Below are positions 15,994 to 24,320 of a stretch of 41,637 bases of DNA, piece by piece. The notes under the pieces are model-generated. The model saw only the letters and a program-made list of their open reading frames with translations. It did no database searches and was not told the origin of the DNA. Location of the stretch: positions 1-41,637 of the forward strand of contig NZ_JAPYRE010000011.1 of assembly GCF_029936995.1 (NCBI RefSeq), in the 5' to 3' direction. Both the position numbers and the translations under genes were made by a program. The stretch comes from Henriciella sp. (GTDB lineage: Bacteria; Pseudomonadota; Alphaproteobacteria; Caulobacterales; Hyphomonadaceae). Position 1 is the first letter of the stretch. Each line of letters opens with the position of its first letter.

Positions 15994-17097
15994 ATGGAAA
16001 ATTTCATCGAACCGAATATCCACCCCGTTCTCGTACATTTCACATATGCGCTCGGCATCTCGGCAGCCCTTGCCTATGTCGGCACACTTCTCCTGCCTGG
16101 CGGCCGCATGCGCGACAGCCTGCGCCCGGCGGCAGACTGGATGCTGGCATTCGCCTCCATCGCCGTCATCGCGACCATCGCAGCAGGTTTCCAGGCCTAC
16201 TATAGCGTCGCGCATGACGGGCCATCGCATGAAGCGATGACGACGCATCGCAACTGGGCTGTCCCGAGCGGCCTTGCCCTGCTCGCGCTCGCAGCCTGGC
16301 GCTGGATCCGCAGGACCTCGGCACCGGGTGCGCTCTTCGCACTGGCCTCTATCGTCGTTGCAGGACTGCTGACCGTGACCGCCTGGTGGGGCGGAACCAT
16401 TGTCTACAAATATGGTCTTGGTGTGCAGAGCCTGCCGGAAGCGAGCGGCCCGGGACACGATCATGATCATGGGGATGGCGCAGGTCATGGCGATTCCCAA
16501 GAGGCTTCAGAAACCGACGACCATCAGGACACAGATGGCACAACTGCCGCAGGCACGGCTGACCCTGAAGGTCATGGTGGCGATGGACATGATCACGATC
16601 ATGGCTCCGCTGACCAATCTGATGAAACCGATGAAGAAACGGATGTGCCGGCTGGTCATGACAATTCCGACGGTCATCATGATGCTGCGCCGGCCTCGCC
16701 CGAAGAACAGGCCATTCTGGATATCATTGAAGCCGTCGAGACAGGCTGGGAGACCGGAAACGGCGAGCCGTTCCGCACTTATTTTCTGGACTGGGACGGG
16801 GCGAGATACTTCGAATCCGGGGGCGGAAACACTGGCCTTGATGACCTGGTCGAAAACCATGTCGAACCGGAGAAAGATGCAATACCCGACCTCGAACTGG
16901 GCTTCTCGAATATAGACGTCCACTTTGAAGACGACGGTTTCGCATGGGCCGTTGCAGACACCACGATCCAGGGCACACTCGCCGCCAGCGGTGACCAGCT
17001 CGACCGCAGGGGCAAGCAGACCTTGCTCTTTCGCAAGATCGATAAGGACTGGAAGGTCGTGCATACACATTCGTCCTCAAGAGCTTCCAGGCAATAG
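15994..17097 (+). CDS. Fusion: DUF2231 membrane domain, His/Asp-rich linker, NTF2-like domain
   Basis: The 367-residue protein joins three parts. Residues 1-150 hold four hydrophobic helices with IHPVLVHFTYA near the start, the conserved paired His of DUF2231 membrane proteins. Residues about 152-232 are a low-complexity acidic linker with many His-Asp repeats (GHDHDHGDGAGHGD, GHDHDHGSAD and others), a probable metal sponge facing the periplasm. Residues about 235-360 look like a DUF4440/SnoaL-type NTF2 fold, with the ending RGKQTLLFRKIDKDWKVVHTH typical of that group. AGGAG lies 6 bases before the ATG. It follows copB by 9 bases, so it belongs to the copper operon. The family is known for the separate domains; the fusion role is inference, possibly metal storage or delivery. 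Confidence 0.78.
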   Translation: MENFIEPNIHPVLVHFTYALGISAALAYVGTLLLPGGRMRDSLRPAADWMLAFASIAVIATIAAGFQAYYSVAHDGPSHEAMTTHRNWAVPSGLALLALAAWRWIRRTSAPGALFALASIVVAGLLTVTAWWGGTIVYKYGLGVQSLPEASGPGHDHDHGDGAGHGDSQEASETDDHQDTDGTTAAGTADPEGHGGDGHDHDHGSADQSDETDEETDVPAGHDNSDGHHDAAPASPEEQAILDIIEAVETGWETGNGEPFRTYFLDWDGARYFESGGGNTGLDDLVENHVEPEKDAIPDLELGFSNIDVHFEDDGFAWAVADTTIQGTLAASGDQLDRRGKQTLLFRKIDKDWKVVHTHSSSRASRQ

Positions 17098-17100
17098 AAC

Positions 17101-18168
17101 GTGGAAACGAAAACCAGTTCCGGAGCGGGCCCCGGGGGAGACCCGCTCTTCGGTGCAAACCATTTCACATTGCTGAGATGGTTCCTCGCCTGCGCCGTGG
17201 TCGTGGGTCATGCCTGGATGATACCGACAGGATACGAGCCCACACGGATACATGACTGGACCTTCAGTTATCTGGCTGTGAACGGGTTCTTCATCCTGTC
17301 GGGCCTGCTCATCGCCAAGAGCCTTTCGACACGGCGCAATATCGTGGGCTATGCCCGTTCAAGGCTACTGCGAATATATCCCGCTCTTATTCTGCTCATG
17401 GTCGCGCTTCTGGTCCTGTTCGGGCCGCTATTCGGAACCAGCCGTGGATTCGCCTATCTTGGTGAGGCAGAGCCCTGGGCTTATGCCGCCCGAGTCCTTC
17501 TTATGGGAGATCCGCTTACCGGCCCCGGTGGTGTCTTTCATGCGTCACCAGAACCGATCTTCAACGGGGCCCTCTGGACCATACGTTACGAAGTACTGGC
17601 CTATCTGTTTGCCGCGATCGGCTTTGCTGTTGGCATACTGAGGAACAGATGGCTTACAATTATCGTGCTTGCTGGCTCCCAGCTTATCTATTTCATTCTT
17701 CAGAATACGGCGCTCGCCACTTCCGCACCTGAAGGCATCATCTCCCTGTTCAGGTTTACGACCGCCTTCCTGATCGGCATGGCGCTCTGGCATTTTCCGA
17801 AGGCGCGATGCCCTACCCCTGTCGTACTCCTTGTTGCCCTTCTTGGTTTCCTTCTTCTCGGCTCGACCTCTCTCGGTGAATTATTCGCCAATCTGCTACT
17901 GGCCGCGTGCCTGATGAAAGCCGGGCTGGTTTCAAGTCCCTTCCCCCGCCTGGCGACGATGCCGGATTATTCCTATGGGATATATATCTGGCATTACCCT
18001 GTCCTTCAGAGTGTCCTGGTCCTGAACCCGGAAATACATCCGAGTATGCTTCTGGCCATCTCATCGCCGATTATCCTGCTTTTTGCAGGCTTGTCCTGGC
18101 ATCTTGTCGAAAGGCCCGCGCTCAGGCTCAAACACTGGCGGCGGCTGTCCGGACGGCTGGCCGAATAG
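17101..18168 (+). CDS. Acyltransferase family 3 membrane protein (OafA/YrhL type)
   Basis: Proteins of this family move acyl groups from the cytoplasm to surface sugars such as O-antigen or exopolysaccharide. The 355-residue protein begins at a GTG 3 bases after the previous stop and has about ten hydrophobic helices. Signature segments are LRWFLACAVVVGHAW near residue 25 (catalytic His), YARSRLLRIYPALI near 89 (the conserved RxxRxxP-like Arg pair), LWTIRYEVLAYLFA near 158 (Glu in the WxxxxE motif) and YSYGIYIWHYPVLQ near 280. Its acceptor cannot be read from the sequence. Its place at the end of a copper operon is unexpected; it could modify the envelope in response to metal stress. No ribosome site stands out. 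Confidence 0.88.
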   Translation: METKTSSGAGPGGDPLFGANHFTLLRWFLACAVVVGHAWMIPTGYEPTRIHDWTFSYLAVNGFFILSGLLIAKSLSTRRNIVGYARSRLLRIYPALILLMVALLVLFGPLFGTSRGFAYLGEAEPWAYAARVLLMGDPLTGPGGVFHASPEPIFNGALWTIRYEVLAYLFAAIGFAVGILRNRWLTIIVLAGSQLIYFILQNTALATSAPEGIISLFRFTTAFLIGMALWHFPKARCPTPVVLLVALLGFLLLGSTSLGELFANLLLAACLMKAGLVSSPFPRLATMPDYSYGIYIWHYPVLQSVLVLNPEIHPSMLLAISSPIILLFAGLSWHLVERPALRLKHWRRLSGRLAE

Positions 18169-18196
18169 GGTCCCGGCGTATGGCTCAAAAAGGCTG

Positions 18197-18212
18197 CCCT
18201 GTCGCGACAGGG
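18197..18212. repeat. Perfect 16-base palindrome
   Basis: CCCTGTCGCGACAGGG is fully self-complementary with no spacer. It sits 29 bases after the acyltransferase stop and 41 bases before the next promoter. It is not followed by a T-tract, so a standard terminator is unlikely; it may be a protein binding site or a weak transcript-end hairpin. Confidence 0.4.
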
Positions 18213-18252
18213 ACCACGTCAGGCAGCGCGAGGCAAGCAGATTCGAGCGCTA

Positions 18253-18281
18253 TTGAATATACCCCTATGGGGTATTATATT
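18253..18281 (+). promoter_or_regulatory. Copper promoter; CsoR-like operator exactly fills the spacer
   Basis: The -35 box TTGAAT (18253-18258) and -10 box TATATT (18276-18281) are separated by 17 bases, and those 17 bases (18259-18275) are ATACCCCTATGGGGTAT, a perfect inverted repeat with 7-base arms around TAT. This matches the G/C-tract palindromes bound by Cu(I)-responsive CsoR repressors. The 17-base spacer fits repression; a MerR-type activator such as CueR would need about 19 bases. The site controls the P-type ATPase operon. Confidence 0.8.
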
Positions 18282-18369
18282 GCCGGCTCAGAATCGATCC
18301 TGGCGGCCTGACTCATCGAGAAGCGGTCAGGCTCGCTTATTGTCCACCTATCGCGGAGAGCCGAGCACC

Positions 18370-20595
18370 ATGAGCCATCACGATCATAACCACCATTCCG
18401 GTCATGCCTGTCATCACCAGGCTCCGGCATCCGGGACCAAACCCGATGACGCCTATGACCATGTACCGCGGGACTATTCCGGCACGGTCTGGACCTGCCC
18501 GATGCACCCGCAGGTACGTGAGACGTCGAACACCGGCTGTCCAATCTGCGGCATGGCGCTGGAGCCGGAGACAGTAACCGCCGAACAGGATACAAGCGAA
18601 CTCGACGACATGACGCGCCGCTTCTGGGTGGCGCTTGCCCTGTCAGCCCCCCTCCTCGCCTATACCATGGGCGAGATGATCCCCGGTAATCCGTTCAAGA
18701 ACTGGATTGATCCTTCCTGGGGTGTCTGGCTGCAGGCCGGTCTGGCGACACCGGTCGTCCTCTGGGCTGGCGCCCCCTTCTTTGTACGTGGCTGGCAGTC
18801 GGTCAAACGGCGCAGCCTAAACATGTTCACACTGATCGCCATGGGTGTCGGCGTCGCCTACCTCTACTCGCTGGTTGCGACTTTTGCTCCCGGCATTTTT
18901 CCAGATTCCTTCAGAGGGCATGGAGGGACTGTCGCGGTCTATTACGAGGCGGCCGCCGTCATCGTCACACTCGTCCTGCTCGGACAGATGCTGGAACTTC
19001 GCGCGCGCAATGCGACCTCCGGGGCGATACGCGCGCTGCTTGAGCTTGCACCGCCGACCGCTCGCCGGGTCGCCGAAGATGGCAGCGACGAAGAGGTCGA
19101 CCTTGCCGATGTAAAGGTTGGCGACCGCCTGCGCGTGCGCCCGGGCGAGAAAATCCCGGTCGATGGCGAGGTCATGGAAGGCCGCTCTTCGGTCGACGAA
19201 TCCATGGTTACCGGCGAACCTCTCGCCGTAGAGAAAGCCGAAGGCGACCGCGTCACCGGCGGAACGGTCAACGGCACTGGCTCTCTGGTCATGCAGGCCA
19301 CCCATGTCGGCGAGGATACGCTCCTGTCGCAGATTGTTCAGATGGTGGCGGCAGCCCAGCGATCGCGCGCGCCCATCCAGCGCCTCGTCGATGTTGTCTC
19401 GTCGATCTTCGTGCCCACAGTGATCGGTGTTGCACTCGTCACCTTTATTATCTGGGCTCTGTTCGGGCCGGACCCGGCCATGGCGTTTGCGATTGTGAAT
19501 GCCGTCGCTGTCCTGATCATCGCCTGTCCGTGTGCGCTCGGCCTTGCAACGCCCATGTCGATCATGGTCGGCACAGGCAAGGGCGCGTCTAACGGCATCC
19601 TGATCAAGAATGCCGAAGCGCTGGAGACTTTCGAGAAGGTCGACACCATCGTGATCGACAAGACAGGGACACTGACGGTTGGCCGGCCGGAACTCGTCCG
19701 CGTTGAACCTGTAGAGGGCTTCGACGATACCTCTCTTCTCAGCCTCATCGCGGCGGTCGAACGGTCGAGTGAACACCCGCTTGCAGACGCCCTCCTTCGC
19801 GGCGCGGAGGCGAAGGGCGCGCCTCGAAAGGAGGCGAACGACTTCGAGTCCATTACCGGCGAAGGTGCTCAGGCGCGAGTAAACGGCCAGACTGTCGCCA
19901 TTGGTAACCGAAAGATGATGGAGCGTATCGGCGGCTGGTCGGATACGCTTGGATCAAGTGCTGATGAATACCGCGCTGAAGGCCAGACGGTCATGTTCGT
20001 CGCGATAGATGGCAAACCCGCAGGACTGGTCGCCGTGGCCGACCCGGTAAAGGAAACCACACCTGAAGCCATCAGGCGTCTCCATACCGAGGGCCTCAAG
20101 ATCGTCATGCTGACCGGCGACAGCGAAGGCACGGCCAGGGCCGTCGCCGCAAAGGTCGGTATCGACGAGGTCCATGCCGATGTGTCGCCCGAAGACAAGC
20201 ACCGTATTATCTACGAGCTACAGCGATCAGGCGCCCGTGTCGCCATGTGCGGCGATGGCATCAATGACGCTCCCGCACTTGCGCAGGCCGATGTCGGTAT
20301 TGCAATGGGGACCGGTACAGATGTCGCGATGGAAAGCGCCGGCGTTACGCTTGTGAAAGGCGACCTTATCGGTGTCGCAAAGGCGCGTGAACTCAGTCAT
20401 GCGACAATGCGCAATATCCGCCAGAACCTGTTCTTCGCCTTCGTTTACAATTCGCTTGGCGTACCTGTCGCGGCCGGGATCCTCTATCCGTTCTTCGGCC
20501 TTCTGCTCAGCCCGATGATCGCGGCAGGAGCCATGAGCCTCAGCTCTGTCTCCGTGATCGGGAACGCGCTTCGGCTTAAAACGCTAAAACTCTGA
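18370..20595 (+). CDS. Cu(I)-exporting P1B-1 ATPase
   Basis: This inner-membrane pump uses ATP to export Cu(I) to the periplasm. The open frame extends to 18253, but that would put the promoter inside the gene; the ATG at 18370 follows a GGAGAG site and gives 741 residues. The N-terminus is His-rich ([16 protein letters not shown]) and has a heavy-metal-binding TRASH-like module [11 protein letters not shown]...CPICGM near residues 42-62 in place of the usual ferredoxin-like HMA domain. Catalytic features: TGEP near 283, the membrane CPC motif near 384, DKTGTLT near 429, [10 protein letters not shown] near 470, [10 protein letters not shown] near 628. The last helices carry YN and MSLSS, the copper-specific P1B-1 signature. 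It heads an operon with DUF411, permease and channel genes. Confidence 0.95.
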   Translation: MSHHDHNHHSGHACHHQAPASGTKPDDAYDHVPRDYSGTVWTCPMHPQVRETSNTGCPICGMALEPETVTAEQDTSELDDMTRRFWVALALSAPLLAYTMGEMIPGNPFKNWIDPSWGVWLQAGLATPVVLWAGAPFFVRGWQSVKRRSLNMFTLIAMGVGVAYLYSLVATFAPGIFPDSFRGHGGTVAVYYEAAAVIVTLVLLGQMLELRARNATSGAIRALLELAPPTARRVAEDGSDEEVDLADVKVGDRLRVRPGEKIPVDGEVMEGRSSVDESMVTGEPLAVEKAEGDRVTGGTVNGTGSLVMQATHVGEDTLLSQIVQMVAAAQRSRAPIQRLVDVVSSIFVPTVIGVALVTFIIWALFGPDPAMAFAIVNAVAVLIIACPCALGLATPMSIMVGTGKGASNGILIKNAEALETFEKVDTIVIDKTGTLTVGRPELVRVEPVEGFDDTSLLSLIAAVERSSEHPLADALLRGAEAKGAPRKEANDFESITGEGAQARVNGQTVAIGNRKMMERIGGWSDTLGSSADEYRAEGQTVMFVAIDGKPAGLVAVADPVKETTPEAIRRLHTEGLKIVMLTGDSEGTARAVAAKVGIDEVHADVSPEDKHRIIYELQRSGARVAMCGDGINDAPALAQADVGIAMGTGTDVAMESAGVTLVKGDLIGVAKARELSHATMRNIRQNLFFAFVYNSLGVPVAAGILYPFFGLLLSPMIAAGAMSLSSVSVIGNALRLKTLKL

Positions 20596-20611
20596 GCTAG
20601 GGAATATGATC

Positions 20612-21109
20612 ATGTCGAAAAACTTTGCGTTTGGAGTAGGCGGCCTCCTCGCCGTCGCAGCAATTGTTGCAGGTTGGATGCTCTTTTCAACGCCGCCACC
20701 TGCCAAAGCGCAGACAATGACCGTGCATAAGACACCCTGGTGCGGCTGTTGCACCGAGTGGGTCGATCACCTGCGTGACAACGGGTTCGACGTCGTCGTC
20801 AAGGAAGCAGAAGACCTCTCTCCGGTCAGGGCCGAGCTCGACGTTCCTGACCGCCTGATGAGCTGCCATACAGGTGAAATCGAGGGCTACGCCATCGAGG
20901 GTCACGTCCCGGCCGCGGAAATCGCCCGCTTGTTGAAGGAGAGACCTCAGGCGACTGGACTATCCGTGCCCGGCATGCCGCAAGGTTCTCCCGGCATGGA
21001 ATCGTCCAATCCGCCGGACACCTACGATGTTGTGATCTTTTCTCCCGAGCAGACCGGCATCTATGCTTCGTATAGAGGCACACAAAAGCTTGCCGGTCCG
21101 GCAGACTGA
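20612..21109 (+). CDS. DUF411 periplasmic metal-binding protein
   Basis: The 165-residue protein has an N-terminal hydrophobic anchor or signal (about residues 5-28). The start at 20612 is preferred over the ATG at 20606 because AGGGA lies 8 bases upstream. It contains the DUF411 motif HKTPWCGCCTEWVDHLR near residue 42, with Cys-x-Cys-Cys, followed by the conserved RLMSCHTGEIEGYAIEGHVPA near 85 with a second Cys-His. DUF411 proteins are found in copper and other metal resistance clusters and probably bind metal with these Cys and His residues in a thioredoxin-like fold. The C-terminal segment DVVIFSPEQTGIYASYRG is also typical. Its stop overlaps the permease start by one base. Confidence 0.9.
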   Translation: MSKNFAFGVGGLLAVAAIVAGWMLFSTPPPAKAQTMTVHKTPWCGCCTEWVDHLRDNGFDVVVKEAEDLSPVRAELDVPDRLMSCHTGEIEGYAIEGHVPAAEIARLLKERPQATGLSVPGMPQGSPGMESSNPPDTYDVVIFSPEQTGIYASYRGTQKLAGPAD

Positions 21110-22449
21110 TGAGCTCGAAGGAATACAAACAAGGCTCGTTATCACTTGCAGGCACGGTCGCCATGGGGACCGGGGTTATGATTGGCGCCGGGATTTTTGC
21201 GCTCACCGGCCAGGTCGCCGAATTTGCAGGCGGCCTGTTTCCGCTGGCATTCCTGCTTGCCGCCATGGTCAGCGGGTTCAGCGCCTATTCCTATATCAAG
21301 GTGTCGAACAAATATCCAAGCGCTGGCGGTATCGCAATGATCCTGCATCGCGCTTTCGGTCCTTCCACCGTTACGGGCGGTGCGGCGCTGCTGATGGCTT
21401 TCTCCATGATCATCAATGAGAGCCTCGTCGCCCGGACCTTTGGCACCTACACTCTCCAGCTTTTCAGTATCGAGGGCGGGATTCTCGTGCCTGTCCTTGC
21501 GGTCGGACTGATCCTCGTAGCATTCGCCCTCAATGTTGCCGGCAATGATGTGATTGGCGGGGTTTCCAAGGTCACGGCCATACTGAAGATTGGAGGCATT
21601 CTGGTTTTTGCCATCGTGGCTCTGTGGGCGGCCGGTTTCAGCTTTCAGCCAGCGGAAAATGGTATCGCTGAGGGCAGCTCGGCGGGCGGATTTCTGGCCG
21701 GGACTGCGCTCGCTATTCTCGCGTATAAGGGCTTCACGACGATTACGAATAGCGGCGATGAAGTGAAGGATCCGAACCGCAATGTCGGTCGCGCGATCAT
21801 GATTTCGCTGTCCATTTGCACTGTGGTTTACCTCTTGGTCTGCTTTGCAGTCGGCTCGACCCTTTCAGTGCCCGAAATTATCTCAGCGAAAGACTACGCC
21901 CTCGCCGAAGCGGCTCGCCCCGCACTCGGCAATTACGGACTCTGGTTCACCGTTGCGATAGCGATTATTGCCACCGCATCCGGTCTGCTTGCGAGCCTGT
22001 TTGCCGTGTCGAGAATGCTGGCCATGCTGACCGATATGAATCTCATCCCGCACAGACATTTCGGTATGCCGGGAACAATCCAGCGCCACACACTCGTCTA
22101 TACGGTCGTTCTTGCCGGCTTGCTCGCGGCGTTTTTCGATCTCAGCCGCATCGCCTCACTCGGCGCGATCTTCTATCTCGTCATGGACATGATCATCCAC
22201 TGGGGCGTCTTGCGCCACCTGCGAAAAGACGTGGGTGCGGCACCTGCCATCCTCGTGACAGCTCTCGTGCTGGACGCAGTCGCCCTCGGGGCGTTCCTGA
22301 TCCTGAAATGGCAGGCCGATCCAACGATTATTCTTATCGCAATTGCAGGCATGACAACGGTGTTCGCCTTCGAACGATTCTTCCTCCGTCAAATGCGGAC
22401 CCAAACATCCAGTGGCAGCGCTTCAGACGACCGCATGGATCCGTCATGA
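21109..22449 (+). CDS. APC-family amino acid permease
   Basis: The 446-residue protein has about twelve membrane helices and the APC-superfamily opening LSLAGTVAMGTGVMIGAGIFALTG, where the GxxIGxGIF glycine motif lines the substrate site. Further family segments are the AGGIAMILHRAFG block near residue 72 and FTTITNSGDEVKDPNRNVGRA near 213, the conserved loop between helices 6 and 7. The substrate cannot be read; amino acids or polyamines are usual. It overlaps DUF411 by one base and the channel gene by 4 bases (ATGA), so it is translationally coupled inside a copper operon. A role in supplying or exporting a copper-binding amino acid such as His or Cys is only a guess. Confidence 0.88.
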   Translation: MSSKEYKQGSLSLAGTVAMGTGVMIGAGIFALTGQVAEFAGGLFPLAFLLAAMVSGFSAYSYIKVSNKYPSAGGIAMILHRAFGPSTVTGGAALLMAFSMIINESLVARTFGTYTLQLFSIEGGILVPVLAVGLILVAFALNVAGNDVIGGVSKVTAILKIGGILVFAIVALWAAGFSFQPAENGIAEGSSAGGFLAGTALAILAYKGFTTITNSGDEVKDPNRNVGRAIMISLSICTVVYLLVCFAVGSTLSVPEIISAKDYALAEAARPALGNYGLWFTVAIAIIATASGLLASLFAVSRMLAMLTDMNLIPHRHFGMPGTIQRHTLVYTVVLAGLLAAFFDLSRIASLGAIFYLVMDMIIHWGVLRHLRKDVGAAPAILVTALVLDAVALGAFLILKWQADPTIILIAIAGMTTVFAFERFFLRQMRTQTSSGSASDDRMDPS

Positions 22450-22877
22450 CCGGGTCCATTCTCGTCGGTATTCTCACTTTCTGCCTCGCAAGCACGGTCC
22501 ATTATTTTGCGCTGACTCGGCTGTACGGGGTAATCACGGCGCGATTGAACCCGGGATATCGGTCAATGCTGGCCGGCATTTGCGGTGCCGGCGCTGCGCA
22601 CCTGCTCGAAGCCATGATTTACGCACTCAGCTTTGCCGTCATGGACGCAACTGGATTGGGCGGATTCAAAGGAGGTGACAGCGATGGTTTCATGGACATC
22701 TTCTATTTTTCGCTTGTAAATTACACATCCCTCGGTCTTGGAGACATTTACCCGACTGGGCACTCGCGCTTCCTGGCCGGACTTGAGTCTCTTAATGGAT
22801 TTCTTCTCATCTCATGCTCGGCATCTTTGGTGTTTGTTCTGATGCACAAGAGTTTTAAGCAGGGCGATACGAAGTGA
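22446..22877 (+). CDS. Two-helix ion-channel-like membrane protein
   Basis: This 143-residue protein starts at the ATG overlapping the permease stop. It has an N-terminal helix (about residues 3-25), a second hydrophobic region with LEAMIYALSFAVMD near 52-66, a pore-loop-like segment FYFSLVNYTSLGLGDIYP near 86-103, and a final helix near 112-135. The pore segment resembles the potassium-channel selectivity filter TVGYGD, but here reads TSLGLGD, so ion selectivity is uncertain. Single-unit channels of this kind (Ion_trans_2) work as tetramers. No cytoplasmic ligand-binding domain follows. It ends the ATPase operon. Confidence 0.75.
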   Translation: MTGSILVGILTFCLASTVHYFALTRLYGVITARLNPGYRSMLAGICGAGAAHLLEAMIYALSFAVMDATGLGGFKGGDSDGFMDIFYFSLVNYTSLGLGDIYPTGHSRFLAGLESLNGFLLISCSASLVFVLMHKSFKQGDTK

Positions 22878-22980
22878 GTCGATCACACTCCAACCATCCG
22901 TAATCACGTAGCTTCAGCCGATATTCGTTGTCTTAAGAAATTTTGTTAGCGCGAAAATCGTAGTTTCTGAATTGAGACCG

Positions 22981-24318
22981 CTACGGCATCGGTGTAACCG
23001 GTTGTTCAAACGTTCCACGTGGCCTGATCAGCGTAACGTCTTGTCCATCCACCAGAACCTCTGCTGGCATTGGTTGGTTCAGAAATCCCACCGGGCTTGA
23101 ACTCAATCCGTATGCCCCGGACTGCAAGATTGCGACTGTATCTCCAGGTCGCGGCGATGGCAGTATGGTTTTACGCCCATAAGTGTCCAGCGGTGTGCAC
23201 AATGGGCCGACTACTTTTTGCGCCGTGTCATAAGCGTCGTTGAGGCGATTTGCCAGAATGACAGGATAATCTTTCTTAATGACCTGACCGAGATTGCCTG
23301 TTGCTGCAAGGTGGTGATGCATCCCCCCATCGGTGACTGTAAAACACTCCCCACGTGACGTTTTCACGGTGGTGACCCGAGTGGCATACAACCCCGACGG
23401 ACCCGCTAGAAACCGTCCTGGCTCGATCATGAGTTTCACCGAACGCAAATGCCGATCCGCACGCATTTCCTCGCGCAGCAAACGTGCGCCTGATGCGACC
23501 ACCTCAAGGTCCAGCGGCTTGTCGTTATGAAAGTACGGGATGCCGAGGCCGCCACCTAGGTCCACAGTTTCGATCCGTACCCCGCTCTTTATCAACCGTC
23601 GGGCCAACGAAACGCCATAATTCCATTGAGCGAGTAGCGTTTCAGCTTTCAATATCTGAGTTCCTGAAAATATATGCAGCCCCCTCAAAGAGAGATGGCT
23701 TGCGATTGAAATTTGTTCGATCGCTGCCCCTAAAAGCGACTCGTCTAAGCCGAACGCTGTCGCACCACCGCCCATGCGCATCGCCCCTCCCTGGACGCTC
23801 GCGTCCGGGTTAACGCGGACCGCAACGGACACAGTCTTTTTCGCCTGATCACATATTCTGCTCAATCGTTCGATCTCATCGAGGGACTCGACGTGGATTT
23901 CGCCAATTCCGCCATCGACAACATAGGAAAGTTCCTCGTCGGTTTTTCCGGGACCCGCGAACAATATTCTATCCGCCAGAGCCCCGGCCCGCACGGCGCG
24001 CACATATTCGCCTGCAGATGCAATTTCGAGGCCCGCACCCTCATTGCAGAAAACTTTGAGCACGGCAGGGTTCGGATTGGCTTTCACCGAAAAAAAGACA
24101 TCGAAATCGCGCCCGACATGATTGCGCAGTAGCTTGAGCTGCCCGCGCATCGTCTTGGCACTGTAGACGTAAAGCGGGCTTCCAAATCGCGCGATCAAAT
24201 CCGGCAGGGGATGTCCGTCCACAGACAATGCGCCATTTTCAACGCCCCAGTGGTTTGCAAGTAAGCTCAGTATAAGCGATTGAACTGGATGTGTCTCTTC
24301 CCTCGTCTGAGCCTGCAT
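22981..24318 (-). CDS. Type III PLP-dependent decarboxylase (LysA/ODC-like)
   Basis: The 445-residue protein has the alanine racemase-like barrel of fold type III PLP enzymes. The PLP lysine lies in FFSVKANPNPAVLKVF near residue 80. A Gly-rich phosphate-binding run VDLGGGLGIPYF lies near 254, IEPGRFLAGPSGLY near 305, and the catalytic Cys of the partner subunit in GPLCTPLDTYG near 372. In the close family annotated with exosortase-A clusters, the enzyme is linked to an acyl-ligase and carrier protein, as here. The substrate may be an amino acid held on the carrier protein (compare BtrK in butirosin synthesis) or a free diamino acid. It is the last gene of a four-gene minus-strand unit; the ligase stop is 2 bases away. 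Confidence 0.87.
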   Translation of the reverse strand: MQAQTREETHPVQSLILSLLANHWGVENGALSVDGHPLPDLIARFGSPLYVYSAKTMRGQLKLLRNHVGRDFDVFFSVKANPNPAVLKVFCNEGAGLEIASAGEYVRAVRAGALADRILFAGPGKTDEELSYVVDGGIGEIHVESLDEIERLSRICDQAKKTVSVAVRVNPDASVQGGAMRMGGGATAFGLDESLLGAAIEQISIASHLSLRGLHIFSGTQILKAETLLAQWNYGVSLARRLIKSGVRIETVDLGGGLGIPYFHNDKPLDLEVVASGARLLREEMRADRHLRSVKLMIEPGRFLAGPSGLYATRVTTVKTSRGECFTVTDGGMHHHLAATGNLGQVIKKDYPVILANRLNDAYDTAQKVVGPLCTPLDTYGRKTILPSPRPGDTVAILQSGAYGLSSSPVGFLNQPMPAEVLVDGQDVTLIRPRGTFEQPVTPMP

Positions 24319-24320
24319 AT

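Noticed and set aside
18259..18275. MerR/CueR-type activator site
   Set aside because: The promoter spacer is 17 bases, not the 19 needed for MerR-type activation, and the arms are the G/C-tract type of CsoR; a csoR gene is present and no cueR was seen.
18817..19776. A 319-codon minus-strand frame opposite the copper ATPase
   Set aside because: It lies wholly inside the conserved catalytic part of the ATPase and has no motif of its own.
22981..24318. Diaminopimelate decarboxylase for lysine synthesis (lysA)
   Set aside because: The fold is the same, but the gene is locked in a unit with a ligase and carrier protein, so a housekeeping lysine role is unlikely.
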